From the NCBI RefSeq assembly GCF_030867145.1, contig NC_134440.1, positions 124,001 to 188,000 of the forward strand: a stretch of 64,000 bases of DNA, written 5' to 3'. The stretch is from Opisthocomus hoazin (lineage: Eukaryota > Chordata > Aves > Opisthocomiformes > Opisthocomidae). The position numbers and the translations under genes are program-made. Below are positions 1 to 12,574 of the stretch, in pieces. Below the pieces are notes generated by a model that saw nothing but the letters and a program-made list of their open reading frames with translations, ran no database searches and was not told the DNA's origin. Numbering within the stretch: the first letter of the stretch is position 1; each line of letters opens with the position of its first letter.

Positions 1-1034
1 AGCTTCTGCATGACGCTGGCTGCCAGCAGGCTGACCAGCACCTGCACCCCCATCACCGCCTGCGCCGGGGACACCCGCAGCGCTGGACCCCGGCACCTGA
101 CCTCCCAGAGCCGGGGACAAAGCGGGGATCCCCCCCACCCCCCACCCCAGCCTGCAGCGCCAGGGCTGTCTGCCTCCCCCAGCCCCTCACCCTGCTGTGG
201 GACACCCCGGGCATGCACCCCCCCCAGGCAGGCACCCCTGAGCGTGCACCCCTGGGGTGTGCAGCCCCCCAGACAGGCACCCTCCAGACGTGCAACCCCC
301 CAGCACAGCCTGGGTTTGCACCCCCCGGGCAGGCAGCCCCGAGCATGCAACCCCCGGCCATGCAGTCCCCCGAACAGGCACCCTCCAGCACAGCCTGGGC
401 TTGCACCCCCCAGGTCTGCACCCCCCCTGCTTCCCCAGACATGCACCTCCCCGAACAGGCACCCCCCAGCACAGCCTGGGAGCGCACCCCCTGGGCAGGC
501 ACCCCCGAGCGTGCACCCCCCGGTCATGCAGCCCCCCGAACAGGCTCTCTCTGGACGTGCAACCCCCCAGCACAGCCTGGGGATGCACCCCCCAGGTCTG
601 CGCCCCCCCAGCCAAGGCATGCACCCCAAGAATGCACCCCTGGGGTGTGCAGCCCCCCAAACAGGCACCCTCCGGATGTGCAACCCCCCAGCACAGCCTG
701 GGCTTGCACCCCCCAGGTCTGCGCCCCCCCTGCTTCCCCAGACATGCAACCCCAGGCAGGCACCTCCGAGCATGCACCCCCCCGGCCATGCAGCCCCCCG
801 AACAGGCACCCCCCAGCACAGCCTGGGGGTGCACCCCCCGGGTCTGCACACCCCCCCCCCCCCCCCCCCCGGCATGCACACCCCCAGCCCCCCCTCTCCC
901 CTGCATCTACCCCCCGGGCACGCACCCCGAGCCTGCACCCCCCCGGGACAGCCCGTGCACGCACCCTCCCAGACAGCCTGGCTGTGCACCCCCCGGGCAG
1001 ACCCCCGCCATCGCCCCCGTCCCCCGCTCACCAT
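1..1034 (-). CDS. TMEM161A: TMEM161A, 5' end (start codon exon plus partial exon 2)
   Basis: Multipass membrane protein of the TMEM161 family; only the N-terminus is inside the window. On the minus strand a first exon ends exactly at the start codon (ATG at 1034-1032), followed at once by a GTGAGC donor. The next exon begins after a CAG acceptor at 62-60 and covers 59-1, running off the window edge. Joined, it starts MAVMGVQVLVSLLAASVMQK, which I align to the human TMEM161A start (MAVLGVQ..LLTA..LMHRL): a short hydrophobic first membrane segment. The ATG-then-splice arrangement explains why no long open frame is visible. Intron 1 (60-1031) is mostly a GC-rich minisatellite. The gene points away from mir-9 and MEF2B, all on the same strand, as TMEM161B, mir-9-2 and MEF2C do in mammals. 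The identification rests on about 20 residues plus both splice sites and synteny. Confidence 0.9.
   Translation of the reverse strand, partial: MVSGGRGRWRGSARGVHSQAVWEGACTGCPGGVQARGACPGGRCRGEGGLGVCMPGGGGGGVCRPGGCTPRLCWGVPVRGAAWPGGCMLGGACLGLHVWGSRGGADLGGASPGCAGGLHIRRVPVWGAAHPRGAFLGCMPWLGGRRPGGCIPRLCWGVARPERACSGGCMTGGCTLGGACPGGALPGCAGGCLFGEVHVWGSRGGADLGGASPGCAGGCLFGGLHGRGLHARGCLPGGCKPRLCWGVARLEGACLGGCTPQGCTLRGACLGGVHARGVPQQGEGLGEADSPGAAGWGGGWGGSPLCPRLWEVRCRGPALRVSPAQAVMGVQVLVSLLAASVMQK
230..1000. repeat. Complex minisatellite in TMEM161A intron 1
   Basis: C-rich degenerate tandem repeat built from phrases such as CAGCACAGCCTGGG, which recurs at about 301, 386, 467, 569, 688 and 813 (spacing 81-125 bases), with intervening CCGAACAGGCACC and CATGCANCCCCC phrases. 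All six frames are partly open because stop codons are rare in such sequence; these frames are not genes. It contains a run of about 19 C near 850-870. Confidence 0.8.
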
Positions 1035-1089
1035 GCTGGGGTCAGCGCAAAAGCGGCTGCAGGAAGCCTGCCCGCCGCTGCCTCCCCGC

Positions 1090-1210
1090 TCTGGCCAATC
1101 CGCCGCCGTTCTCCCTCTGATTGGCAGCTGATCGACCAATGAGAAGGCGGCGCGCACACCCCCGCGGCGCCCGGTTCCGCCGGCGCTGCCTCCTGGGAGC
1201 TGTGGTCCCG
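1090..1210 (-). promoter_or_regulatory. TMEM161A: TMEM161A CpG promoter with three CCAAT boxes and a ZNF143-like site
   Basis: Immediately upstream of the TMEM161A start-codon exon. CCAAT boxes lie at 1095-1099 (plus), 1120-1124 (ATTGG, minus) and 1136-1140 (plus), spaced about 16-25 bases, typical of NF-Y promoters. At 1188-1206 the minus strand reads ACCACAGCTCCCAGGAGGC, close to the ZNF143/THAP11 motif (ACTACAATTCCCAGMAKGC). There is no TATA box. The layout suggests a housekeeping CpG promoter. The transcription start is not determined; some of these boxes may fall inside the 5' UTR. Confidence 0.6.
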
Positions 1211-1299
1211 GCGCGGCCCCAGGTTCCGGGTTCGAGCCCCGGCTGCGCTGTGCGGGACAGGGGCACAGCCCCAGCAGCGGCCGCGGGGACGTATGTAAA

Positions 1300-4200
1300 T
1301 TAAATCATATACACGTGTGTGCCTACACCCCTTATATGCATATGTACGCATGTCTGGGTGTGTATTTGCACCTGAAGTGCCCCTTTGGGCTGAGGCTCTG
1401 CGATACCCCTCCCCGCACACAGTCCCTGGGCGCTGTATTTCAGTGGCAAAGGAGAGCACAGGGGTTTGGGAGGCAGCAGCTCGATCCCCGGTGACCTCTC
1501 CATCCTCCTCCACCCTGGACCCAGGGCTGGCTGAGCTAGGACCTCGTCCTCCAGAGCAACGATTCCACAGGGCAGGCTGTAACCATCCCGCCTGCCGTGT
1601 CCTTTTGGCCACGTCTTCCTTGCAAGATAAACGGGCTCCTTTCCGTCATTTATCTCCCCATTGCTTCCCAGCTGCATCCTCCTGGGAGCACTGGAGGAGC
1701 TGGAGGTGGAGGAGGCCAGGACAAAGCCCCGCTGGGTGCAGCTTGGCCCAGCTGACAGTGGGGAAGGGGCTTCAGAGCCCACCATGGTGCCAGCACCCGC
1801 ATCACGGCCGGGGTCTGGAGGCATTTCAGCTGTGCTGGGGGTCATTGAGGGCTGTGACAACCCTGCCCTGCAAGGAGCCTCCGCTCGCACTGACTAGGGG
1901 CTCTGAGGGTGCTGGTGGGTGCCCCTGGTCCAGGCAGGGTGGCCCCGAGGGGTTACCATGGATATCGATCTCCCGGGCGACGGGATGCGCTTCCCGCTAG
2001 ATGTCGCTTCTGCCCGCGCCCCAAGCATCCCCCGCCGGTTGGGGTACCCAGGCTTGGGGGGGGACCCCCCCCCACCTGTGCACCCATGGGTGGCCAGGCC
2101 GCGCGGCCCCCGGTGTGCCCCCCATGCCGGCCTTGGCCGGGAGCCGAGCAGCCTCTCCGCCGACACCGGGGAGAACTCAGGGGCTGCAATCCCCCAAAAT
2201 CCCCCCAAAGCAGCCCGGTCCTGGCTGCCAGGTGCCCCCGGCTGCGAGCCGAGCCCGGGGCTGGGGGTGCAGCCTGCTCCGTCGCCTTTGCTGCCTGGGC
2301 ACAGCCCGTGTCCTGACCCCCCAGACCCCCCAGCCCCTGCAGCGGGGTGCAGAGCTGGCCGCGGGGTCTGCGCAAACCGGTGACTGTCCCTCTCTGGAAC
2401 AAATGCAGGGCCCCAGGATCCTCGCAGCCCCCATGGCGTCGGCTTTCAGCTCCGCCGAGACACAAAAAAAGGAGGGAAAAGTGGAAGATGGATGCTCGGA
2501 GCACCCCCAGCCCGGCCGCCCTCCCCCGGGACACAAAAGCCCCTTTGAGGACAGATTTTACAGTGGTCCTGCCCGAATTAGCATCAGCAAAGCGAGCCGG
2601 GGCGTTGTTGGTGCTGCTGTAAAGTCATCGAATTAATGGGGCTCCCCGGTCCCACGCCTGGTGAGGGGGTGCCAGATCCACACCATCCCCATATGCACTG
2701 GGGGGGGAGTTTTCCTCGAGGGGCTGGGGCTTGGCAGCCATGTGGCACCCACCGAGCCGGAGCCAAGCCCCGGACAACCGAGCTCCCGCTGCTCCTGCAG
2801 CTGAGGAACCCCACGGGCATCGTGGTCGTGGACCGGCTCGGGGACTTTCCACCCCTGGACGATGCTGGGGGCAACTGGCGGGCTGGGAGCCGCTCTGCGA
2901 CCATTCCCCCCGCAGAAGTTTCCCATTTTGCACAAAGCCGGCGGCGGCTGGCATTGTCCGGGCTGCATCGCATTACCCAGGGCTCCCGGAGAAATCACTT
3001 GTATTTCATGCTCCATTGAGCAGCTGCCTGTATATATTTTCTGTGTTGCACTTTTAGCATGACAAAAGGAGAGGGCCTGTGAACTCCTTGCTCTTCAGAC
3101 CTCTCCGACACGTCCCCTGAGCGGAGCCCCCCTCGGTTAGCATAACAAGTTGCCACGCTCCCTCCGACGTGCTCCGGCTCCCTCCCGGCCCTTTCCCCGC
3201 CGTAATTTAATGTATAGCTCAATATTTGGGCATCTGCGTGGCTGGCGGCGGCGGGCGGGCGGGCGAGCGCGTGCTCGGGGGGTTGCGAGGCAGGGGGTTT
3301 GGTGAGGACGTCCTTCCGACGCATCCACAGGGAAGCCGGCCCAGCCACACATCACCCACACTGTGTTTAACTGGTCACACTGGTGAGACCCCACAGCCGT
3401 CCCTGGGGAGGGGACTGAGCCGCAGCAGCCCCGGGTTGAGCCGGCACTGGCTCCACGGCTCCGGCACCCTGATGCCGAGAGAGCAACCGGAGTCCCCAGC
3501 CTCTGCGGTGATGCTGTGCGTCGTCCCCTGCCTGCTCCTGGAGCTGAAGGTCCCCAGGCTCTGTTTTAGCCTTGATATTGGACTTAAAGACAGAAAAATG
3601 GGGGCTGCAGGGCTGGAGTGAGTCTCAGGACCAGTGGCAACCAGTCAGTGCGCTGGGAGCTGGCGGTGTTGGTTGGGTGTTTGTCCCTTCTGGGTCCCCG
3701 TTTGCACAACCTGTCCCACCCGTCCCCCCTCAGGGCCCCCCCCCAGGGAACCCCATGGACCAGCAAAGTGGGGCCAGACCCCCCCCAGGTCTGGGGTGGA
3801 AATGAGGAGAGGAAGAGGGAGTGAGGGGGAGGTGAGATGTGCCCGTCCCCATGCCAGCCAAGCCCACAGCTGGGCTGCTCCTGCCCCCTCCCCAGCTCAA
3901 ATGGGATGGGACATCATCCCCTCCGCGTCTGGGACCCCCTCGGGGCACCCCTCACCTCCTACCGTGGGGAAGGAGAGGGCTGGCAAGATAAAAGCTCGAC
4001 CCGCTGGGAGGGGAACCCCCCCTGGGCACCGGGTCTCAAGGGGATTTGGGGCGTCTTGCCATAAAAAGGGGCAAAATCCTGCTCAGACCCCAGCGGCACG
4101 AGGGACATCAGGCTGCGACACGGCAGGGGGGCTTTGAACACCTTTAATGCACCCGGGTTGTTTCCGTTTCACCTCGGTGAGCTGCAGACCTCGTCCTCCC

Positions 4201-7200
4201 GACACCTCGGGCTTGGTGGCGGTGGCTCTGTGTCCCTCCGGCTTCCCGGGGTGTCATCTCACGGTCCGTGCACCCCGTCTGGCACCGAGGTGTGGGGGGG
4301 ACCCCCGGGTGGGACCCCCCCCGGGCATGTCTGGCTTCAGCTGTGGGGCAGCTTGTACTGGGAAGGAGGAAGCAAGCCCTTACCCTGGGGATGCGCGTCC
4401 GCACGGCTCCTGCCCATGCTGCAAACTGAGCCTTGGCTTCTCTCCAGCCTCTCTTGGTCACCTGGATCCCACAGCGTCCGCTCATGTCACCTGTTAATGG
4501 GAGAAACTGGTGTGAGCCCAGTCGCAGCCTGCTGAGAACCAGGGCCACATCCCCGCGGGATGGCCAGGAGCTGATGGTGTCTGAATAATTTCTTCCGTCC
4601 CTACAACCGCAGTGGCTTGGGGACGTTTCTGCTGGGGTCTGGCAGCGGGGACAGGCAGGGGTTTGGGGTCAGCATGTATGGAATTGGCTGGTGACCCCCT
4701 GGGACATCTTGAAAGAGGGCAGGTGACAGCAGGAGCGGGAAAAACCACATCCCCGCCAGTGTCTGATGGGGAGAAGAGCTCCCACCCGGGCTGGAGAGGG
4801 GGTCGCATCCTGCAAAACCCGTGTGAGTCCTTCCAGACGACGCTCCCAAAGCAGTGAGAGCTCTGGGGGGGGCCTGGGAGCTGCTGTGGGGTTCACGGGG
4901 TCCGCACCCCCCACCCCATTCCCGCTGGATGCTCCAAAAGATCCTCACCGCGTGCCGTGCGTTGCACCAGGTCTTTTGCGAAGAGGCGGACGCCGTCCCC
5001 GGGGCGCGCGCTGGCACCTCGTCACTCACATCCTCACTGCTGCCTGTGGGGGGTCCTGATTCCCCCGCTGTGGGGTATGGTCAGCGAAGCCCCCGGAGAG
5101 CTGCCGGGCAGCTGCCTGCGGATGAACACACGTGGCGTTAGCTGCTGCCTGCGCCGGGGCTGCCATGCCACGTCGCAGCGCATGCACCCCGCTCCCAATT
5201 CCAGGCTCCTCCTGCGTTTCCCCCACGGCTGCATCCCCCCCCCCCAGCCTTCCCCTTACTCAGCTTTGCAGGGCCTGAGCCCTAATTCCCTCGTTAATTG
5301 GCCGGTCGGGGCATCCTTGTGTTCCCCCTTCCCCTTCAGCCCTCGGCGTTGCTTTAGGGGTGCCCAAGCTGCACTGCCACACGCTGCACGGCCTCAGTCC
5401 CCGAGAAGCGCCCGCTCCGCTGCCTCCCCCAGCCCCGACCCCCCGCCAGGGCTCTGCAGGGTGCGGGTCCATCCCCCTCCGTGGTCCTGGTGGGGTGGTG
5501 GGTCAGGGTAGGGACCCTCCTGCCCCCAGCCCCTCGGCTCCCGACTACGCCAGCGCCCGCAGGGGTGCACACGGGGCCATGCATCGCCCACCCATGGGTG
5601 CCCACGCGGGGCTGGGGAAGGCATGAGAGCGTGGTGGGATCGCCTGATGCTCCAGCAGGAATATGGCACGTGGAAAAAGCCCCTCCTCGATGCTTTGGTG
5701 CTCAGGTTTTGGTAGAGCCCGGCTGGGCTCTCCCGGTGGGGTGCTGCAACGGGGTGCAGGGAGGGTGCTCGCTGCCGGGGGTCCCCTCGAAGGCCAGGCT
5801 CCCTGCGAACCCAACCTTTCCCACCACAATCCCACGTCAAACCCCCTTCCCGGATCTCCCTCGCCCACGCTGACGATGCCGCGTCTGCGCCCCAGCCCAG
5901 AGGAGCCGTGCCCGGGGGACGCAGACCCCCCGAACCCCCTCTCCGGGGTCGGCTACATTGATGCCTCGCAGGATCCCCACGTATGGGGGCTGCCCACGCT
6001 TGCCGGGAGCTCGGGGTTCGCAGCTCTGCCTCCCCGTAGCCGAGGGGGTCCCCGTGTGCCCCCCACCTCCCCTCTCTCATGGCAGGGACGGCCGGGGCCG
6101 GGCTGGTGTCCTTGTTAAATGCAACGGGAACGAGGAGCGCTTGATCCCGCTGCCGCACGCAGCAGGGAATTAACTAATAAACCAAGGTGTGCTTTGGGCA
6201 GGAAACCCACTACTTCTTATTTATAGAAAAGCTCAGCTAATTTCTCTTTTCCCTGATGAACTGACCAAGCCCAGCTGCTTACGGGGCACAAAGCAACCTG
6301 TTGGGATGTTCCCCCAGACCTCCGCCGAGGCACAGCGAGAGCCACCAGCGTCTTCTCCCTGCTCCGACCCGGGGGCAAGACACCAGTGACCCCCGCGGAG
6401 CCCCGGGGCAATCTGCGTGCCCAGACCTGGGGCTGTGGCACGGCTCAGCACCGCTGGGCCAACTGCCCGGGGGGGGGAATGAACCCCAGGAGATGTGGCT
6501 GTGATGGGGGAATTGGGGTGCTGCGGGGGTCCGCGCTCCCTCCTCCCCTGGCTGCCCTGCCCTCACCAGGCTGGGAACAGCTTGAGTGTCCAGGCAGGGA
6601 ATTCATTTAAATAAATTTCCATAGGGATTAATTTCACCCCTTCCCCAGCAGCGTGGTGGAGGCGAGTGCGTGTGTTCACGAGAAAAGCTGAGCCTGCTTT
6701 GGGGGAGCTGGAGGGAGGAGGAGGATGGGGGGCACCTTCCTCTCCCCGCAGCCCCTTCCACCCTCGCCGCCCTTCATCCCTTCGTCTCCGGGAAGGTTTC
6801 GACCCCATCCTCACCCACCCACGCGCCTGGCCCGGCGGGTGGTCGGTGCCAGAGGTGCTGGTCCCAAGCAGCAGGGAGCATCCAGGGCAAACCCTCCAGC
6901 ACCCCAAAATATCAAAATTTTCCAAACAGAGCTGCAGCGAGCCGAGAGCCGGCGTCGGGTGGCCCAAAATACCATCAGGGAGAGAAATTTGAGCTGCGCA
7001 AGCCGGTGGGGAAGAAAATCCATGGGATCTGCCGTGACCGAAAGCCCTCAGATGCTCCCCGTGCACTGGGAGCCCGGTCCTGGCCGCGTCCCAGCGTGGG
7101 GTTCGCCCTCCGGCTGCCTGACCCGGGTCCTTCCACGCCAAAAACCTGCGTTTTGCTTTTCGGCGCTCGCCAAGCAGCACGCCAGGACCCCAGGCACAGC

Positions 7201-8394
7201 ACCATGTGGGGAGACACTCTTGGAGAGGAGGAGTTGGAGCCTTCACCCCAATTGAAGAACCGCAGGAGCATCGAAATGACAGACGCGGGGTTTTTTCCAT
7301 TCTGCTTAGGATTTGGGATTCAAAGCGCACGAATGATTCAAATAACCGGGGTAAATAAATCAGGGCTGGTGAACACTTGGAAACAAGCAGGGTGACAGCT
7401 ATTTTTGGCTGTCAAATTTGGGAGTTTTCAAGGCTCCTTCAGGGCACAAACTGCTGCAGGAATTTGTTTCTGCTGTAGCAAAAGAAAAGCGCGGTGAGGA
7501 AGGAGGGGTTTCCTTCCTCCTTCTGGGGAGATGGAGATGGGCAAACCCAGCAAGGCCAGGTCTGCCAGGGGTCTCGCACCCACAGAAATGCTGGTTTGGG
7601 GCTCTGGGGTGGAAAATGGGGACCTTGGGTGATTCCTGGAGGGAGTGTCCCCACAGAGGGTCCATCCCGGGAACCTGCCATTGCTCCCAAGGGGAGTTAT
7701 TTCCACTGAGGCTGGAGATAGCAGAATCCTTTAAAAATAAAAGAATTATTTTCTTTGAATATACCAAGCGGAGCACATAACTTCTCTGGGATTTTTTGGA
7801 AACTGAAAAACACCCTTTACATTCGGATTTTTTCTAAGGAATCCCGATTTTTAAGAGACTCCCGTGCCCCTTTGGGCAAGCGAGGCTGCGGGCAGGGCAG
7901 CTCTCACCGTGCGGTGCCAGCCCCCACCCCAGCTCGGGCTCTGAAGCACCTACCCCACATTCAGGTTGGTGCCGCAGCGCCCGCCGGCACCCAGCACTGC
8001 CCCAGTGCCCTGCGCCTCAATCACTCGAGTTCCTCAAGGCTTGGAGACCTGGGAAAGCAGGGAAGGGGGAAACCCGCAGCCCCACAGCTGCTGGGCTCCT
8101 TAGAGCAGACTGGGGAGCCTGGGGTGCCCCGCAGCCGGGCACGGCTCTGCCTGGAAACCCCTCGAGCTCCAGAGCTGGGCTTGCAGGGGATGGAGACTGG
8201 CTTTTTGGGGTGCACAGCGTGCCCCAAGCCCCTGTTATTTGCAAGAAGAGGCTCTGCATGCTGCACATCTCCTCTTCCCAGGTAAAGCACCCTTGCTTAG
8301 TGTCCCCAGCCTGGCCTGGAGCCCAGAACAGGCACCCATGATCCATCCCCGGGTGGGGAGCTCCCATGGGTGCTGGGGACCTGGCCCATGGGGC
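1300..8394. other. Intergenic, no gene seen
   Basis: Unique mixed-GC sequence. Open frames on both strands are short and lack recognisable domains or credible splice context. The only motif I would mark is a perfect MEF2 site (YTAWWWWTAR) at 7731-7740 inside a small AT-rich patch (7725-7860). Confidence 0.5.
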
Positions 8395-8540
8395 AGTGCC
8401 CAAATAAAATGAGCTGAATTATAGTGTAAAGCAAAGCTCGGCATCAGCGTGGAGGTTCTCTGCTCTTTGCCATGGAAACAAGCGTTGCTAAGGGCTTGCT
8501 TAATAGGGAGTAAAATATTCTAAAAATCTAAGTTTATGTG
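8395..8540. promoter_or_regulatory. AT-rich island with tandem RFX X-box motifs
   Basis: AT-rich island in GC-rich surroundings. 8466-8479 reads TTTGCCATGGAAAC, 13 of 14 bases matching the palindromic RFX X-box GTTGCCATGGAAAC. A second half-like site GTTGCTAAGG follows at 8484-8493. Possible RFX-bound enhancer; no conservation data available here. Confidence 0.35.
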
Positions 8541-11500
8541 GTAGCAGGATTGAACCCCCAGTCCTGGGAGGTGGATGGGGCCGGCGGGGGCTGCCCTCGC
8601 AGCAGCACCAATGCACAGCCAAAAGCTCCAGCTCTCCATCCGTATGGAAACACCCCTGGCATGGGAATAACCGGGCACAGGGCAGGGGTGCTGGGTGATT
8701 TGGGGTGGGCATGGGCTCCCCAGCAGCGTTGGCACGGTCCTGGGGGTGCTCCAGTACAGAGCTGGGGATGCCAAGTCTGCAACCTTATAAACATTTATGT
8801 TATTAAACAGATTCACAAGAGGGTCCCCAAGGGATAAAGACGCCAGTGCTGCCCTCTTGGAGCGGGTGTGATGCCAGGCCCTTACATGGTGCCTCAGTTT
8901 CCCCTCCTGCATGACCGAGGTGGCTGCTGCTTCTCCCAGCACCCTCCGTGGGTACGCTCAGCCGGCGATACCCGGTTAACTTTATTAATTTTATGGGCAT
9001 GAGGAAAGGGGCTTGGAGGGGGGGGAATAATATGGGCAGGGACCACCTCTGACCTTGACCCCCGTCCCGGCTCCCTGCGGCAGCTGGGCCGTCGCGCCTC
9101 CACCGACAGCTCAATGGGCGCTTTGTCTGCGCCCGCTGGCCCCACGCAGCCCCGTCGCCCCCAATAATATTTATGGAGTCGGTGGTCACCTTCTCCCCTG
9201 CTCCCTGCATCTCAATGACAGCCGGGCTGGCGAGATCCCGGGAATTGGGGAATTTATAGTCCGGAGAGCTGCTGCTCTGTAGCCCGGTGGGGTGCGGAGG
9301 GTCCGATCCTGCCCCTCGGACAGCTCGTGCACGTGAAAAACATCCTGGCTTTGTTTCAGGTGCTGTTCACAGCCCTCAAGCTTTTTTTTTTTGCCCCCCT
9401 TCAAAAAAGCCCATTTAAAAGCAAACAGGTGGGCGAATTTTCTCGCTTTTCCCAAGCCTTGTGAAGCCGCTCAGCTCCCAAATCAGCTTTGGGGCGGGGA
9501 AACGGCGGGGAAAACACACCGCTGATTTATTTTACCGTGTTTCTGCTCACTGCCCGATTCCTAAATCAATTAAAACTACCAAAAGCACCTCCCCAAAGCT
9601 CTAGCAAAGAATATTTAAAGATCCTTCTGCTGGAGATGCTGCGGATGGGTGCAGCCCCCGCACCCTGGGGTGTGGGGGGATTCGGGGTCTGCCCTGAGCC
9701 CACCGAAGTCCCCGGGAAGCTCCCTCAGCATCTCGGGCTCCAAAAGCAGATGATTTGAGCAGAGGTGTTTACTCAGGAGGGGATCAACCAGGGCAACCTT
9801 CCCATTTGGGGAAGAAAGAGGAGGATCGGTGAAGGCACGTGGCACAGCCATGACTTTGGTTTGCTGAGATTCGGAAAATCCTGGTAAAGGGTAACTTCTC
9901 CTTGATGGGTGACTCGGGGTGAGAAGGGGCTGGGGGTGAATCCAAGTTCCTGCAGAGTTCTTCCAAACTCTACCGAAAACAGAGCTGAAGCCGTGGATCT
10001 CTGTGGGTGGGAAGCCGGGTCAATGCGGGCTGGTTTGCTTGTTCCCAGATGCTCCAGCTGCACAGAAACTGGTCACTTCTGGTCACTTCAGTTGGATGCT
10101 GCCACCGCTGTTCCCACACGGACAGGAGTGAGAGCCTCTCGGCGTGGACCAAATGCTGAGTGATGGGGAATTGGCAGGGCTCACGTCTTTCCCTGCTTCG
10201 TGGGGGAAAAACCAGGCCAGAAAGCATCCAGAAACCCCCCCCGATGACTCACCGGACACCCAGGGACCGACACCGATGGCTCTTCCAACAGCCGGGCCAG
10301 ATCCTCAGGAACGCCAAATCCCCGCCGCGATGTGGAGTTGCTCCCACGCACCGTCCCCAAAGGCTCATGCTTTCCTGTCCCACAGAAAATGGATTTTGAG
10401 CCCGTTTCACTGGATCTTGGGAGATGTTCCAGGAGTAAATTTGTGCTGGCCATGGGATAAAATTGGTCCTTTCCCAGCTTTGCTGTCATCTTCTGATAAA
10501 TCCTCCGGTTCGGAGCAACCAGCCCCTGGCTGATCCCAGTGCCGAGTGGAGCAATCCTCCAGTGCCAGCAGGTGTTTCTGTGCTGGTTTGGTGCTCTTTC
10601 TGTTACTCGAGCTGGGAGGTAACATGCAGAAAGGTGCCGGGGTGCCGGGTACGTCCACAAACCTCACTGCTTGGAAAATCCTCCTTTTGGCCTGTTTGAC
10701 CCCAGAGCTGGGGGTACTGCTGCGCTTCAAGCGGGGTTTCCCTGGGGCTGGAGGGGCTGGCCCGTCCTGGCCCCCAAACACCACACGGTGAGGAGGAAGA
10801 GGGATGCAGGGGAAAGCAGAGCTGTGATTTCCACGCACGCTGAGCTCCTTCACAGCAAATCCATCAGGGGAACAGCTACGACCTCGGAACCCCATCCCCA
10901 TCGCACCAGGGCACCGCGGGGAAACACCAGCATCCCCCAGCACCATCCCCTGACCCGGCTTGCGCTGGGGCAGCTCCCAGCCTAATTAAAAGAGGAAACC
11001 AATTTATTTTCCTCCTCCTCTGTTGGATACGGGTTGGAAGGGGCCGTGGAGCGATCTGCCAGCGCTCAATGCCGAGCCGTGTCCGCAGAGCCCGGAGCCG
11101 CTGCTTCCCGAGGCTGCGGTGCAAGGGCTTGGTCCTCGCCACGCCGCAGAGCATCTCCCGCCGGCCCTGCAGGCGTGCGGCCTCTTCCCATTCCCCTTCC
11201 CTGGGGCTCGGTCAGGGAAACGCTTCGTGACACCGGCCCTCGAGCGCCGGCGGCTGGAGATGAATCCGGAGCATCACCTCCTGCCACCACCCTCGCTCCC
11301 AGCCCGCGGAGCGGACGCGTGGAAGATAACACGCATCTGCAAAGAGCGGGGCCAGAAGAGGAGGACAGGAAAGGAAGAGTCCTGGGAGGCGAAAATAAAC
11401 GGATTTTTGTGAAGCTGGAGTGCCAGAGCTGCTTTACGCAAAGGGTTTGTGACAGTCTTCACGCAGGGCAAGCGCAGCCGGGTGCGGACGGGGCTGGGGG

Positions 11501-11859
11501 AGGATGGTTTTGGGAGACGCCGTGGGTTTAGTCCGGGTGGGAAATGGGGGTTTCGCTGCAAGAAGGGGGTGCAGGGAGGTGGTTGGGGCTCAGAGGGCAG
11601 CTCACGGGGGGGATCCCTGAGCAACGGCTGCCACCACGCCACAAAGCAGCTTGCAAAGGGCTGGACCCAGCGGGATGGCGTCTGGCCGTGGCCCCTCAAC
11701 GGCCTTGTGCCCCCTCCCCGAAGGCGGCTCCAGGAGCGCCGAGGCCGGCGCAGCCCCCCCGGGAGCAAGCCACCGGCAGGCGGGTGGGCGACGGAGGGTG
11801 GCTGTAACAAGCATCGCTGCCGGCTTGCTGAGCTAGGCATAATTGTTGCAAAACCGCTG
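8541..11859. other. Intergenic, nothing recognised
   Basis: No exon-like open frame, RNA gene or repeat family was recognised. It includes a T9-10 run near 9381 and several short AT patches (8985-9005, 9520-9620). Confidence 0.4.
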
Positions 11860-12010
11860 CGCACATGCTGAGCTTCATAATTATCGGGCTTGTCTGCCAG
11901 GCTCCCCCTTCCCCCAGCACAACGGCACACTTGATTATGATTATGGTGGCTAATTTCGTCTGGTGCATCTTAGGCATATGGGCCCCCACCTGCTCTGAAT
12001 ATGCAAACGC
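11860..12010. promoter_or_regulatory. AT-rich putative conserved element
   Basis: AT-rich stretch with ATAATTAT, paired GATTATGATTATGG, GCTAATTTCG and an ATGCAAA POU-type half-site (around 12000). This is the composition typical of vertebrate developmental enhancers. Inference only. Confidence 0.3.
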
Positions 12011-12140
12011 TGCTGATTTGCTCCTCGGCGGCCGGGGCCCATGGGCAGGCGGGGAGGGGGAACCTGCCCAGCACAGCAAACAAAGAAATCCCACGCGGCG
12101 GTGGGGGCACAAAGAGCCGCCAGCACCGGAGCTGCCCACG

Positions 12141-12190
12141 CCACGCCATGCCACAGCATGCCACGCCATGCCACAGCATGCCACGCCACG
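12141..12190. repeat. Short tandem repeat, 20-bp unit
   Basis: Alternating 10-mers CCACGCCATG and CCACAGCATG give about 2.5 copies of a 20-bp unit. The His/Trp/Ala-rich open frames on the minus strand here are products of the repeat. Confidence 0.8.
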
Positions 12191-12574
12191 GTGGTGCCTG
12201 CGCTGGGCGATGCCTCCGGATTTCTCTCCGATGGGCGAGATGGAGCATCAGAGAGCAGCGAAAGCCTGTGGTGTGGCGTGCACGTCTACCGACGCGTGTA
12301 TGTATACCGTGGCACGCACGCACGCGCCCGCACCCCATCAACATCCTACGGACAACGCCCAGCGTTCGCCTGCTCCAGCCCGGCTTCCCCGCCCTGCCGT
12401 GGGACGCATCCGCATCCCGCAGCCTTGCGGAACCTTCCCTGCCCACCACAGCGCGTCGTTGCGCGAACCGCAGGAGTGGGGCTGGGCTGGCGCGTCGGTG
12501 AGGCTCATCAAAGCGTCCCCGCGATGGGGAAGGGCAGCGGAGGTGGCCTCGCGTCTGCCTCTCCGGGACCGCTG

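Noticed and set aside
1226-1242. tRNA-like T-arm (CCGGG-TTCGAGC-CCCGG, B-box match)
   Set aside because: No matching acceptor, D-arm or anticodon arm in the 50 bases upstream; it lies in the TMEM161A promoter CpG island and is probably chance.
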